Shown here one piece after another: positions 29,820 through 39,997 of a DNA stretch of 64,000 bases. Made by a program: the position numbers and the translations under genes. The stretch is from an uncultured Pelagibacteraceae bacterium (GTDB lineage: Bacteria; Pseudomonadota; Alphaproteobacteria; Pelagibacterales; Pelagibacteraceae): positions 1 through 64,000 of the forward strand of contig CACJOA010000002.1 in NCBI GenBank assembly GCA_902594915.1, read 5' to 3'. The notes below the pieces were generated by a model. The model was given only the letters and a program-made list of their open reading frames with translations, searched no databases and had not been told where the DNA came from. The stretch's first letter is position 1, and each line of letters begins with the position of its first letter.

Positions 29820-31262
29820 TTATTTTTGTTTTAAAGTAATTGTTTGGTTTAGATTTTTTACTGTGATCATTTTGGTTTTTCCATTAGTCCATTTAATCTC
29901 AATTTTTATATTCATTTCATTTTTTCTAATACCATAATGAGCTACTGGTTCCATTTGGCATAGATACCCTGAACCAGAATCAATTGTTTTTGAATGTTTT
30001 CTTAAATTTGAAATCAATGTTACTGTTGCTCCTCTTGCGGGTGCCCCATATTTATTTAGCGGTTTTATCCTTAAATATTTGTGTTGAGGATCCACCTTTG
30101 CTTTATACAGAGACAATGGCTGATCTATGCTTTCTCCGTGGGAAACTAATAATTCTAATATGCCGTCGTTATCTATGTCAGCAACTGCTGCTCCAGTTCC
30201 AAATCCATCTGGTTCTAAACCAACATCTATGGGTATTTGTTTTATCAAACCATTCTCTAAAATTCTAAAAAGTTTGTTGGGTTCACCAATATTATTCAAG
30301 AATATTTCGTCGTAACCATCATTATCTAAATCAGCTGAAATAACAGTTCTTATTCTTGACGGCTCATCAAAAGGTGGCTTTGCTATATCCTCAAAAATAT
30401 CATTTTTAAGTACATATGCTCTGTGAAATCCTCCCCAATTTCCATTTAAAATATCAAGTCTTCCTCGATAATAAATATCTGACAAAGCTGTACCTCTCCC
30501 ATTTTGAAGGACGTCTTGAACTCTATATTCGTATGCAACATCTAAAAATTTACCCTCTTCATTTTTGTATAAAAAATTTGCTCCCCTCTCATTGGCTGCA
30601 AATACATCAATTTTATCAGAAATGATGTGTCCAGCCACTACAGCACGTCCACCTGTAACTTTCGCCAGATTCAATTGAACAGATTTATCGACTATTATGT
30701 CATCATTATATTCGTAGTATCTTGTGGGTCCTCCGTAATTAGCAACATATACACCATAATTGCCATCTCCTTTTCTATCAACACAAACAACTGACCTTCC
30801 AGCAGTTAAATTGAGATCTTTTTGATTTTTCTCAATTTCAAATAAATCAATAAAATTACTCTTCTCTAAATCTATCAGTCTATCTGAATATTTTTTTGTT
30901 CCGCTATACGTATCAGTGTTGAGAAAATATATTTCCTCATATCCATCTTTATCCATATCACATGCAGCGACACCAATTGTTCTTCTAAATTCATCCGAAA
31001 ATTTTTTTTGATTTACAATATTAATCAGTTTTCCATTCTCGTATGATAAAGCTAAATTCAGATAACCAAATCCAGTAACTATAAAATCAAATTTTCCATC
31101 TTGATTTACATCGGTGACGGAAACTCCATAGCTAAGTCTTTTAGGATTCTCAACAATTTGACTTGTTATGTCCTCAAAAAAATCAGCATTCAGATTATTT
31201 GGGATTAATAGAAAAAATAAAACTACTAATTTCTTTAAATAATTAATTATTTTAATTTTCAT
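29820..31262 (-). CDS. FG-GAP repeat/ASPIC-UnbV (CRTAC1-like) secreted protein
   Basis: Repeated DxNxDGxxD modules (DVNQDGKFDF, DLDNDGYDEIF, DIDNDGILELL), C-terminal PARGATVTL...GSGYLCQMEP...KWTNGK. Confidence 0.88.
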   Translation of the reverse strand: MKIKIINYLKKLVVLFFLLIPNNLNADFFEDITSQIVENPKRLSYGVSVTDVNQDGKFDFIVTGFGYLNLALSYENGKLINIVNQKKFSDEFRRTIGVAACDMDKDGYEEIYFLNTDTYSGTKKYSDRLIDLEKSNFIDLFEIEKNQKDLNLTAGRSVVCVDRKGDGNYGVYVANYGGPTRYYEYNDDIIVDKSVQLNLAKVTGGRAVVAGHIISDKIDVFAANERGANFLYKNEEGKFLDVAYEYRVQDVLQNGRGTALSDIYYRGRLDILNGNWGGFHRAYVLKNDIFEDIAKPPFDEPSRIRTVISADLDNDGYDEIFLNNIGEPNKLFRILENGLIKQIPIDVGLEPDGFGTGAAVADIDNDGILELLVSHGESIDQPLSLYKAKVDPQHKYLRIKPLNKYGAPARGATVTLISNLRKHSKTIDSGSGYLCQMEPVAHYGIRKNEMNIKIEIKWTNGKTKMITVKNLNQTITLKQK

Positions 31263-31785
31263 TCTTTTTACTTCTATACTTTTTCATCCAATCACCAAAT
31301 ATTTTTATAGCATCCTCCATATCCTTAGTTTTGTTAGGATGGTTCTTTGCTCTACCCAGCATAGTTGCGATAACATTTACCTGATACTTAATTGAACGAT
31401 TTTTAATAGTTTTAATTGTATAAATGGCCTTTTCCTTGTTTTTAAATCCTAACCCTTGAGTAGTAGTTTTAGGATTATAATCTGAATATAATGATAAATT
31501 TATAGGTTTAAATTTTTTACTTAGTGGCATTTTGTCTATAATTCTAAAAATTATTTTATGATCGAGATTATTCATCTTTTTCTTAGATTTTCCATCAAAA
31601 CCAATTAAATTAATAGATGATTTTTCCTGATTATTAATTTTACAAATTAATTTTATAAATCTTTTATGAAAATCTTTTATTTTAGATTGGTATATTTTTT
31701 TTGCCTCTAAATAAATTCTATCCTTATAACTTGGTGTAGAAACAAGTAAGATTCTACTTTTCCATTTGTATTTTCCTAAATTCAT
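31252..31785 (-). CDS. Hypothetical protein, N-terminal part DUF4174-like
   Basis: [26 protein letters not shown] pattern; C-terminal basic domain. Confidence 0.5.
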   Translation of the reverse strand: MNLGKYKWKSRILLVSTPSYKDRIYLEAKKIYQSKIKDFHKRFIKLICKINNQEKSSINLIGFDGKSKKKMNNLDHKIIFRIIDKMPLSKKFKPINLSLYSDYNPKTTTQGLGFKNKEKAIYTIKTIKNRSIKYQVNVIATMLGRAKNHPNKTKDMEDAIKIFGDWMKKYRSKKNEN

Positions 31786-31913
31786 ATTTTTTTGCTAGAA
31801 CATCTTTTTGAGCAATACTTAACTCTTTCCCAATTTAACTTCCATTTTTTTCGCCATGTAAAAGGTCTTTTACAAATAATGCAGAATTTAATGGGAAGGT
31901 TTTCTTTTTTCAC
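31782..31913 (-). CDS. DUF2256-like small zinc-binding protein (43 aa, GTG start), not in the ORF track
   Basis: [43 protein letters not shown]; CxxC...CxxxC; shares boundaries with both neighbouring genes. Confidence 0.85.
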   Translation of the reverse strand: MKKENLPIKFCIICKRPFTWRKKWKLNWERVKYCSKRCSSKKI

Positions 31914-33403
31914 TAAAGTGTGTTTTGTTTAATAAATTTTTCCGCAGCAGGAAGAATTAATTTTTTTCTATCACTTTTCATTTTGTCGAAAATTCTAACC
32001 ATCATCGATAACCTAGGGTTTTTCAAAAAAAATTTTCTATTTCTATCAATGAATCTCCAATACAACCCATCCATTATATTACACCAATCACCTTTCTTAA
32101 AATCCATCATTTTCATAAAATAACTAGAGCCACAAATATATGGTTTCGTGGCAAATATTCCTCCATCACTAAATAAACCCATACCATAAACATTAGGTAC
32201 CATTACCCAATCTGAGGAGTCTACAAACATCTCCATAAACCATTTATAAACAATGGTAGGTTTTATTTCACAAAGATTCATAATATTAGATAAAATCATT
32301 AATCTCTCAATATGATGAGACCATCCATGATTTAAAGCATTTTTGACTGCATAATCTAGTGGGGGTAAACCAGTTGTACCTTCGTACCATGACTTTTTCA
32401 TTTTACGATTTTGTTTAAAAAAGTTTCCAATTTCCATTTCATTCGAATAATTTTGATAAATTCCTCTCATAAATTCTCTCCATCCTATAACCTGACGCAC
32501 ATAACCCTCTAAAGAATTTAATTTGATTTTTTTACTTTTATGGAAATCTAAAACTTTTTTTATAATAAATTCAGGCGTGATTAAACCTAAGTTAATATAA
32601 GGACTTAAAGCACTGTGAAATAAAATATTATCTTTTTGATCAACTGCGTCCTCATAGTCACCAAATAAATTAGATTTTTCTTTAATGAAAAAATTTAATA
32701 ATTTGACTACATCATTATATTCTGTAGCAAGCCAAAAGTTTTTGGTTGTTCCTGGATGATCTTTGAATAGTTTTTCAATAATAGGTTTTAATTTTTTAGT
32801 GTGATTAGTCTCATTAATTTTTGGAAACTTTGGAATAGAGATATTTTTTGGCAACTTATTTCTATTATCTTCATCAAAACTCCATTTACCTCCTATAGGA
32901 TTTCCATCAGAACCTATTAATATGCCGGATTTTTTTCTAACTTCTTTATAAAAAGTTGCCATGAAAGGTTTTTTTGATTTTGATAAATATTTTTTAAATT
33001 CATCTCTCGAATTTAAAAACATGGGAGTTTGTACAATATTCCATTTAATTTTTTCTTTTTTTATAAATTGATTAATTTTTTTTTCAAAAAATTTATCCTC
33101 AATTTCAAAACTCGAAATCTCTTTTATTTTCTTAGAATTAATAAATTTCTTTAATTTTTTTGTATAGTCGTCTTTAAATTCTTTATCCTCAATTCTAAAG
33201 TATTCTAGTTTGAACTTATCTTTTTTAAGAGTTTCAGCATGTGAACGCATCGATGATAAGAAGAGAAGGATTTTATTTTTATGATGTTTTTCATAAGTGC
33301 ATAATTCGTAATCTTCCGCCATAAAAAATAGGTGGTCTTTTTTGAAGCGGTCCAAGTATTTTGGTGGAAATAATTGATTTCCCAGTATAAAAAATAACTT
33401 CAT
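31913..33403 (-). CDS. Cryptochrome/photolyase-related protein (FeS-BCP/prokaryotic 6-4 photolyase family)
   Basis: [75 protein letters not shown]. Confidence 0.9.
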   Translation of the reverse strand: MKLFFILGNQLFPPKYLDRFKKDHLFFMAEDYELCTYEKHHKNKILLFLSSMRSHAETLKKDKFKLEYFRIEDKEFKDDYTKKLKKFINSKKIKEISSFEIEDKFFEKKINQFIKKEKIKWNIVQTPMFLNSRDEFKKYLSKSKKPFMATFYKEVRKKSGILIGSDGNPIGGKWSFDEDNRNKLPKNISIPKFPKINETNHTKKLKPIIEKLFKDHPGTTKNFWLATEYNDVVKLLNFFIKEKSNLFGDYEDAVDQKDNILFHSALSPYINLGLITPEFIIKKVLDFHKSKKIKLNSLEGYVRQVIGWREFMRGIYQNYSNEMEIGNFFKQNRKMKKSWYEGTTGLPPLDYAVKNALNHGWSHHIERLMILSNIMNLCEIKPTIVYKWFMEMFVDSSDWVMVPNVYGMGLFSDGGIFATKPYICGSSYFMKMMDFKKGDWCNIMDGLYWRFIDRNRKFFLKNPRLSMMVRIFDKMKSDRKKLILPAAEKFIKQNTL

Positions 33404-33430
33404 AATTAAATATAACTAATAAAATTTTTT

Positions 33431-34141
33431 ATGTCAGAAAAATATCTTATTTTTGGTGCGACAGGTTCAATCGGGTCCAGCTTAGCTGAACAATTAGTAA
33501 ACGCAGGAAACACAGTTCATTTAGTTGGTAGAAATGAAAATGAAACCAAAAATATATCTGAAAAACTTGGTTGTACTTTTACAATTGCCGATGTTTTAGA
33601 GGACGGATTTGTGGAAAAAGTTAAAAATGATATTTCAGACATAAAAGGAGTCGCTTATTGTGTCGGTTCGATAGATTTAAAACCTTTAAGAATGGTGAAT
33701 GAAAAAGATTTTAATAAATGTATGAAATTAAACCTCTATTCAGCAGTTGAAGCTATTAAAGGTTACCAAGAAAGTTTGAAAAAAAATAAAGGTTCAGTTG
33801 TTTTGTTTTCAACAGTTGCGGCACAACGAGGATTTACTAATCATGCAATAATTGCTTCAACTAAAGCTGCAGTTGAAGGATTAACTGTTTCATTGGCAGC
33901 AGAATTTGCTCCTAACATCAGAGTAAACTGTATAGCTCCTAGTTTAACTAATTCAAAAATTGCAGAACCAATGTTGAAAAATAAAGCATTAGCAGATGGG
34001 ATAGCAAAAGCTCATCCTTTGAAAAGATTAGGTGAGGGAAAAGACTCAGCTTCACTTGCAAAATTTCTAATTACTGATGATAGCTCTTGGGTTACAGGTC
34101 AGATTATAGCGGTTGATGGAGGAAGATCTAAGTTATCTTAA
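33431..34141 (+). CDS. SDR family oxidoreductase
   Basis: GATGSIGSSLAEQL, NHAIIASTKAAVEGL, C-terminal VDGGRSKL. Confidence 0.92.
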   Translation: MSEKYLIFGATGSIGSSLAEQLVNAGNTVHLVGRNENETKNISEKLGCTFTIADVLEDGFVEKVKNDISDIKGVAYCVGSIDLKPLRMVNEKDFNKCMKLNLYSAVEAIKGYQESLKKNKGSVVLFSTVAAQRGFTNHAIIASTKAAVEGLTVSLAAEFAPNIRVNCIAPSLTNSKIAEPMLKNKALADGIAKAHPLKRLGEGKDSASLAKFLITDDSSWVTGQIIAVDGGRSKLS

Positions 34142-34147
34142 TAAGTT

Positions 34148-34450
34148 ATGTATATTGCAATGAATAGATTTAAAATTGTTATTGGTAAAGAAAATGAGTT
34201 TGAAAATGTTTGGAAAAATAGAGACACACATCTTGAGGGTGTTAAGGGATTTAAAAATTTTAATTTAATCAAAGGCGATACTAACAAAGATTATTCTCTT
34301 TATTCCTCTCATAGCACGTGGGAGTCTAAAGAAGACTTTATAAATTGGACAAAATCTGAGGCTTTTAGACTAGCTCATAAAAATGCAGCTCAACATAGAG
34401 ATTTATATTTAGGTCCGCCAGACTTTGAGGGCTTTGAAGTAGTTTTTTAA
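34148..34450 (+). CDS. Antibiotic biosynthesis monooxygenase/HmoA-like protein
   Basis: MNRFKIVIGKENEFENVWKNRDTHLEGVKGFKNFNLIKG, WESKEDFINWTKSEAF. Confidence 0.85.
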   Translation: MYIAMNRFKIVIGKENEFENVWKNRDTHLEGVKGFKNFNLIKGDTNKDYSLYSSHSTWESKEDFINWTKSEAFRLAHKNAAQHRDLYLGPPDFEGFEVVF

Positions 34451-34454
34451 AAAT

Positions 34455-35513
34455 ATGAAAATTATTTTCATATTTTTAATTTTTATATTTTCAAACATAG
34501 CTAACGCACAAAATCTTAATTTTAAAAAAATTGTGGATTTAAAAAATCCTTGGGGATCAACTTTTATAGATCATAATAATATACTTATCACTGAAAAAGG
34601 AGGGGATATAAAATTAGTTAACATAGTTAATAAAGATATAAATTTAATAAATCATAATTTGAAATTTCTTGAATATGGTCAAGGTGGTCTTTTAGATATT
34701 CTTTTCAAGGATAGTTACGTCTACATTTCATACACTGAAAATAGGGGTAATTCGAAAACAAGTACTTCAATAGCAAAAGCAAAATTTAATAAAAAAGATC
34801 TAATCTTTAAAAATATTTTTCAAGCAAATCCTCCAATAGATTCTGGATATCATTTTGGATCTAGACTAGCGATAAAAGGTAATTATCTTTTTGCATCGGC
34901 CGGTGAGAGAGGGCAAGGAATGATTGCACAAGATCCCACAAGACATCCTGGAAGTATTATCAGAATAAATATTGACGGAAGTATTCCAAAAGATAATCCA
35001 AAATTTAAGGGTAAATCAGATTGGCTACCAGAAATTTATCAAATTGGGATTAGAAACCCTCAAGGTTTAACTTTATCTCCATTTGATGGAAAAATTTATA
35101 TGAGTAATCATGGAGCAAAAGGTGGTGATTGGTTTGGTGAAGTAAAAAAAGGAGAAAACTATGGATGGAAGATATTAGGATGGGGTGGAAAAAATTATTC
35201 AGGAATTCCTATTGGCCCTAAATGGAAACCAGGTTTTACAAAAGCAATACACTATTGGGTACCTTCTATCGCAACAAGTGCAATAGCTATCTATAAAGGA
35301 AAAGAATTTAACGAATGGAATGGACATGCATTAGTTACTTCACTTAAAGACCAATCTTTAAGAAAACTAATTTTCAATGACTTAGCAAATATTAAAGAGG
35401 ATATTATTTTTAAAAATGAAATAGGAAGAATTAGAGATATACAAGTGCATCCAAATAACGGAAAAATTTATTTTTTAACAGGAGATAGTTTGTGGGTAAT
35501 GGAAAAAAATTAG
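34455..35513 (+). CDS. PQQ-dependent sugar dehydrogenase-like (glucose/sorbosone dehydrogenase family)
   Basis: Signal peptide, NPWGSTFID, GGLLDILF, RNPQGLTLSPFDGKIYMSNHGAKGGD. Confidence 0.88.
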   Translation: MKIIFIFLIFIFSNIANAQNLNFKKIVDLKNPWGSTFIDHNNILITEKGGDIKLVNIVNKDINLINHNLKFLEYGQGGLLDILFKDSYVYISYTENRGNSKTSTSIAKAKFNKKDLIFKNIFQANPPIDSGYHFGSRLAIKGNYLFASAGERGQGMIAQDPTRHPGSIIRINIDGSIPKDNPKFKGKSDWLPEIYQIGIRNPQGLTLSPFDGKIYMSNHGAKGGDWFGEVKKGENYGWKILGWGGKNYSGIPIGPKWKPGFTKAIHYWVPSIATSAIAIYKGKEFNEWNGHALVTSLKDQSLRKLIFNDLANIKEDIIFKNEIGRIRDIQVHPNNGKIYFLTGDSLWVMEKN

Positions 35514-36565
35514 TAAATATTTTATTAATTTTTATTGGAATTATTTTTAATGATTGTTTAAGTATTGCAATGGAAAAACCATATCATCATTTGCCAGATG
35601 GAACTTTTAGAAATCCAGAAGGTTCACCAAAAAGGGATCCTAATGTGAAATGGTCTTATAAAATTTTTAATCAAGAAAAAAAAAAGCTTGATATGACAGT
35701 GCCAAAAGAACATGTTTTAGAAAAAAAAAAAGTTTTATTAAATCTTAAAAAATATAAAGAAGATGATTATATAGCCTGGATAGGCCATGCTACCTTTTTA
35801 ATAAAGTTAGGGGAAACCACAATAATTACTGACCCTGTATTCTCTAAAAATGCAGGTCCATTAATATTTGGACCTGATAGATTTACAGAACCAGCTTTAA
35901 CTCTGAACGAAATTCCAAAAATAGATTTGTTTTTACTTACTCATAATCATTATGACCATCAAGATATGTCTACAATTAGGAAATTTCCTTATAAAGATGC
36001 AAAAGTTTTGCTACCTTTAAAACTAGGTAAATATTTTAAAAGATATAAAGATGTTAATGAAATGGATTGGTATGATGAAATTAGTATTAATGATAATCTA
36101 AAGATAACGTTTTTACCTGCTGTTCACTGGTCTAAGAGGAGTTTAACAGATACAAATAAGACTTTGTGGGGAAACTTTTTAATCGAATATGATGGAAAAA
36201 AAATTTTATTTGGGTGTGACACCGGAATTGGAAACATTTATAAAGAAATTGGAAAAAAGTATGGTCCAATTGATCTTACATTTATCAACATAGGTGCATA
36301 CAATTTTTACCCTATAATGCCCTATAAAGATAAATCAGTTTATCATACTAATCCAGAGGAAGCTTTAGAGATCGCACAAAATTTAAGAAGTAAAAAAGTT
36401 ATTGGAATGCACTGGGGAACTTTTGTTCTTTCTCTTGAGCCAATTATGGAACCGCCAACTAGATTTAAAAACAATGCCGAAAAATATGGGTTTAAAAAAG
36501 AAGATGCTATCATTTATAAAATTGGTGAATTTGGATCACTAAAAAAATTACTTAATTACAATTAG
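35492..36565 (+). CDS. MBL-fold metal-dependent hydrolase (NAPE-PLD/UlaG-like)
   Basis: WIGHATFLIKL, LTHNHYDHQD, MHWGTF. Confidence 0.9.
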   Translation: MGNGKKLVNILLIFIGIIFNDCLSIAMEKPYHHLPDGTFRNPEGSPKRDPNVKWSYKIFNQEKKKLDMTVPKEHVLEKKKVLLNLKKYKEDDYIAWIGHATFLIKLGETTIITDPVFSKNAGPLIFGPDRFTEPALTLNEIPKIDLFLLTHNHYDHQDMSTIRKFPYKDAKVLLPLKLGKYFKRYKDVNEMDWYDEISINDNLKITFLPAVHWSKRSLTDTNKTLWGNFLIEYDGKKILFGCDTGIGNIYKEIGKKYGPIDLTFINIGAYNFYPIMPYKDKSVYHTNPEEALEIAQNLRSKKVIGMHWGTFVLSLEPIMEPPTRFKNNAEKYGFKKEDAIIYKIGEFGSLKKLLNYN

Positions 36566-36825
36566 TTATCTAATAATTTTTTTTTAGCTTTTTCAAATTC
36601 TTCTTGAGTTAAAACACCATCTTTCAAAAGATTATTTAATTTATTAAGTTCCTCACTCAAAATTTTTTTTTCATCAAAGGAATTTTCATTCTCATCATTT
36701 TTTAAATTTTCTTGCTCCTTAAGTGCATTTTTAGCCTCTGTCCCTTTCATTATCGCATTAATACCTAAATAAAATACGAATGCAAAAATTGGGATAACTA
36801 AACCAAAAAAAATTATTTTTTCCAT
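36562..36825 (-). CDS. SHOCT-domain small membrane protein
   Basis: N-terminal TM; C-terminal LNNLLKDGVLTQEEFEKAKKKLL. Confidence 0.8.
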   Translation of the reverse strand: MEKIIFFGLVIPIFAFVFYLGINAIMKGTEAKNALKEQENLKNDENENSFDEKKILSEELNKLNNLLKDGVLTQEEFEKAKKKLLDN

Positions 36826-36828
36826 AAA

Positions 36829-37032
36829 TTAATCTTCGTCCTCTTCTCTCCAGTTTTTTTCATACATTAACCAGGCAGCCAGTATAACTGAAAATGTTCC
36901 AATGATCATACCATAATCAAATCCAGTTTGCTGATCATAAAGGTACCAACCTAATTGTGTCGCTCCTATTGGAGGTATTGTAAGTATAGCCATGAGAATA
37001 GCTATTCTATATGGATATTTTGGTTTTTTCAT
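36829..37032 (-). CDS. Hypothetical small membrane protein
   Basis: 67 aa ORF, two TM segments. Confidence 0.6.
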   Translation of the reverse strand: MKKPKYPYRIAILMAILTIPPIGATQLGWYLYDQQTGFDYGMIIGTFSVILAAWLMYEKNWREEDED

Positions 37033-37069
37033 AACCTAATTTACCAAATATTTCTCATCGATTTAAATA

Positions 37070-37915
37070 TTAAATTTGCGTTCTTTTGAAACAGTCAATC
37101 GTATTTTTAAGCAAACAAGCAATTGTCATTGGTCCAACGCCACCAGGTACTGGGGTTAAAGCTTTTGCATTTTTTTTAACCTCATCAAAAGCAACATCTC
37201 CTACTATGCCCTTATCTGTTTTATTGATCCCAACATCAATTACAATTGTGTCTTTTTTAACCCAATCACCTTTGATTAGTTCAGGTATTCCAACTGCTGC
37301 AACGATAATATCAGCTTCAAGACATTCAGCTTTTAAATCTTTAGTTCTAGAGTGAGTAATTGTTACTGTGCAATTTTCTTTTAAAAGTAATTGTGTCATT
37401 GGTTTACCATTTAAATTTGATCTGCCAACTATAACAGCTTTTTTTCCATTTAAATTTGGCTCAATTTTTTTAATCAAAAGATAGCATCCTAAAGGTGTAC
37501 ATGGAACAGAGCTCTCATAACCCGAAGAAAGATTTCCAACATTCATTGGGTGAAACCCATCAACATCTTTTGAAGGATCAATAGCGTCAATAACTTTTTG
37601 CTTATCAATGTGTTTTGGAAGTGGTAACTGCACTAAAATGCCAGAGACAGTTTCATCTTTATTTAATTCTTCAATTTTATTTAAGACAACTTTTTCCTCT
37701 ACATTATCAGAATATTTTATAACCTCAGATTTAAGGCCAACTTCATTTGCTGATTTTTCTTTATTTCGAACATAAATTTGACTTGGTGTTAGATCACCAA
37801 TTAAAATTACAGTTAATCCTGGAACTTTATTATATTTTGCTTTTAGACTTGAAACTTCTTTTTTAAGTTCCTCTCTTAAAAGTGCGGCTTCTTTTTTTCC
37901 ATCAATCAAAATCAT
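37070..37915 (-). CDS. folD: Methylenetetrahydrofolate dehydrogenase/cyclohydrolase
   Basis: GILVQLPLPKHID, KDVDGFHPMNVG, VGRSNLNGKPM, TPVPGGVGPMT. Confidence 0.97.
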   Translation of the reverse strand: MILIDGKKEAALLREELKKEVSSLKAKYNKVPGLTVILIGDLTPSQIYVRNKEKSANEVGLKSEVIKYSDNVEEKVVLNKIEELNKDETVSGILVQLPLPKHIDKQKVIDAIDPSKDVDGFHPMNVGNLSSGYESSVPCTPLGCYLLIKKIEPNLNGKKAVIVGRSNLNGKPMTQLLLKENCTVTITHSRTKDLKAECLEADIIVAAVGIPELIKGDWVKKDTIVIDVGINKTDKGIVGDVAFDEVKKNAKALTPVPGGVGPMTIACLLKNTIDCFKRTQI

Positions 37916-37922
37916 AAAATAT

Positions 37923-38213
37923 TTAAAATATTATTGGTGCAATGTAGAGCTTCATACACATTTCTATGAACCAAATCAATAGAAGTAAGATTATGGGTGA
38001 AATATCTAAGGCTCCTAAATTAGGAAGAAATCGTCTAATTCTATTTAAAAAAGGATCAGTTAATCGATAAGTTAATTCTAAAATTGAGAAAACAAATCTA
38101 TTATTTGTATTTAAAATGTTAAAAGCAATCAACCAACTGATAACAACGTTTGCTATTACAACATAAGAATAAAGTTTTAATATTTGTAAAACTAAATAAA
38201 AAATAGCGATCAT
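37923..38213 (-). CDS. YggT family protein
   Basis: Two TM segments, LTDPFLNRIRRFLPNLGALDISPIILLLLI. Confidence 0.9.
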   Translation of the reverse strand: MIAIFYLVLQILKLYSYVVIANVVISWLIAFNILNTNNRFVFSILELTYRLTDPFLNRIRRFLPNLGALDISPIILLLLIWFIEMCMKLYIAPIIF

Positions 38214-39301
38214 TTTTTTTCAATGTAAATTGACTGACTTGGAAAAGCAAAAGAAGCTTTATTATTTTCTACAATTTTTTTAATTTCTATTGCTAAACGT
38301 TCTTTTACTGATAACCATTCATTCCAACTATCTGTTTTCGTAAAACAACGAACATACATATCTATTGAACTATCTGAAAACTTATCTATTCTAACTGCAA
38401 CTCCAACGCTTGTATTAAAATCATCACTCTTATTGATATGATCTTCGATCTGATTTCTTATGGTTTTTAATTGATCAACGGTAGTGTCATACTGGAGAGT
38501 AATTATCCAACTAATAAGCCAATTTGAAGTTTCACTTATGTTGACAACAGCATTTTCTGCAAATTGAAAATTTGGAATTATAGCTAGAGATTTATCGAAT
38601 TTTCTTATTGTAGTAGATCTAAAGCCTATTTTTTCAACAATGCCCTCTATTATTCCATCCACTAAAATCCAATCTCCAATTCTAAATCTTTTTTCTACAA
38701 GAACTAAAATTCCTGAAATCAAATTTTTAAATAAATCCTGAGCTCCTAAAGCCACTGCTACACCAAATAAACCAAGTCCGGCTATAATTGGTCCAATTTT
38801 TATTCCCCATAATTCTAAAACAGCTGCTAACCCCAAAATAAAAATGAGTATCTTTAATGATTTAATTATCCAGCCAATTAGTTCCCTAGTTAAAAGTTTG
38901 TCAAGACCACTTAAAATATATGAAACCGGTTCTATAACCTGATGTATTATCCAAAAAATTAATATGGTAATCAAGGTTCTATTAATAGTATCAACAATCT
39001 CTCTTCCTTCGGTTGAAAATGTCATATAATAACTAGCAATAAAAAAGCCTATAACTATTGGTAAAAATCTTGCTGGTCCAATTAAAGAATTTACAAAAGT
39101 ATCGTCTAATTTGTTTGTAGTTCTTTTAGAAATAATTTCTAATTTTTTAATTATAAGTTTGCTTATTAAGCCTCTAAAAATTAAAAAAATTAGAAAAATT
39201 CCAATCCCAATTAATATTTGAAAAATATCAACACCAAGAATTCCTTTGTTCCATACTGATAAAAATATTTCTGAAAAATTTTTTATTAATTCCATAATCA
39301 A
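38210..39301 (-). CDS. Mechanosensitive ion channel (MscS family)
   Basis: GLGLFGVAVALGAQDLFKNLISGILVLVEKRFRIGDWILVDGIIEGIVEKIGFRSTTIR. Confidence 0.93.
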   Translation of the reverse strand: MIMELIKNFSEIFLSVWNKGILGVDIFQILIGIGIFLIFLIFRGLISKLIIKKLEIISKRTTNKLDDTFVNSLIGPARFLPIVIGFFIASYYMTFSTEGREIVDTINRTLITILIFWIIHQVIEPVSYILSGLDKLLTRELIGWIIKSLKILIFILGLAAVLELWGIKIGPIIAGLGLFGVAVALGAQDLFKNLISGILVLVEKRFRIGDWILVDGIIEGIVEKIGFRSTTIRKFDKSLAIIPNFQFAENAVVNISETSNWLISWIITLQYDTTVDQLKTIRNQIEDHINKSDDFNTSVGVAVRIDKFSDSSIDMYVRCFTKTDSWNEWLSVKERLAIEIKKIVENNKASFAFPSQSIYIEKK

Positions 39302-39996
39302 ATTTTATATAGCAAATACTCCTCTTCTCCAGGATTAAAAAGAAATATTTTTTTCCATTTAATTTCATTCAATATAGTTGAAGTTTTTTCACCTATACAC
39401 ATTAAATTGGTATCCATCCATATGTTTTCTGTTCGGTAGATCTTTATAAAATTTAAGAAACTAGAGGCACTATTTTGAGAATAAACATAAACTATATCTG
39501 GCACATTAATTTTCAATTCCTTAATAAAGTTTTCATCGAATTTTTGATTATGTCTTACTTCGTAATTAATGATTCTTTTTACATTGTAACCTTCATTCAA
39601 AAGCTGCCTATCTAAGTCAACTGAGATCGTTTCCCCACTAACATAAAGTAATGGTTTATCTTTAATTTCATAATTCTGTAAAATTAATTCCTTTAAATTC
39701 GAAACATTTCCCTCTGCAGAAATTGTATTTTGAAATCCAACAATTCTCGCTTTTTTTTCAGTCATATCTCCAACGCAAAAGCATAAGGTATTTTTATCCA
39801 ATTTATTTAAATCTAAAAATTTTATTGCATTAGCACTTGTAAAAATAATTCCACCATAGTCAGAAAATTTAATTTTTTCATAATTCTTTTTTCCTACAGT
39901 TAGTAATGGGAGATGAGAAACTTGATGACCTAATAATTTAAATTTCAAAATTATTTCTGAACAATCCTCCAAAGGTCTAGTTAGTAAAATATGCAT
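39298..39996 (-). CDS. hemD: Uroporphyrinogen-III synthase
   Basis: ILLTRPLEDC, GGIIFTSANAI, YVYSQNSASSFL; next to hemC. Confidence 0.88.
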   Translation of the reverse strand: MHILLTRPLEDCSEIILKFKLLGHQVSHLPLLTVGKKNYEKIKFSDYGGIIFTSANAIKFLDLNKLDKNTLCFCVGDMTEKKARIVGFQNTISAEGNVSNLKELILQNYEIKDKPLLYVSGETISVDLDRQLLNEGYNVKRIINYEVRHNQKFDENFIKELKINVPDIVYVYSQNSASSFLNFIKIYRTENIWMDTNLMCIGEKTSTILNEIKWKKIFLFNPGEEEYLLYKI

Positions 39997-39997
39997 A

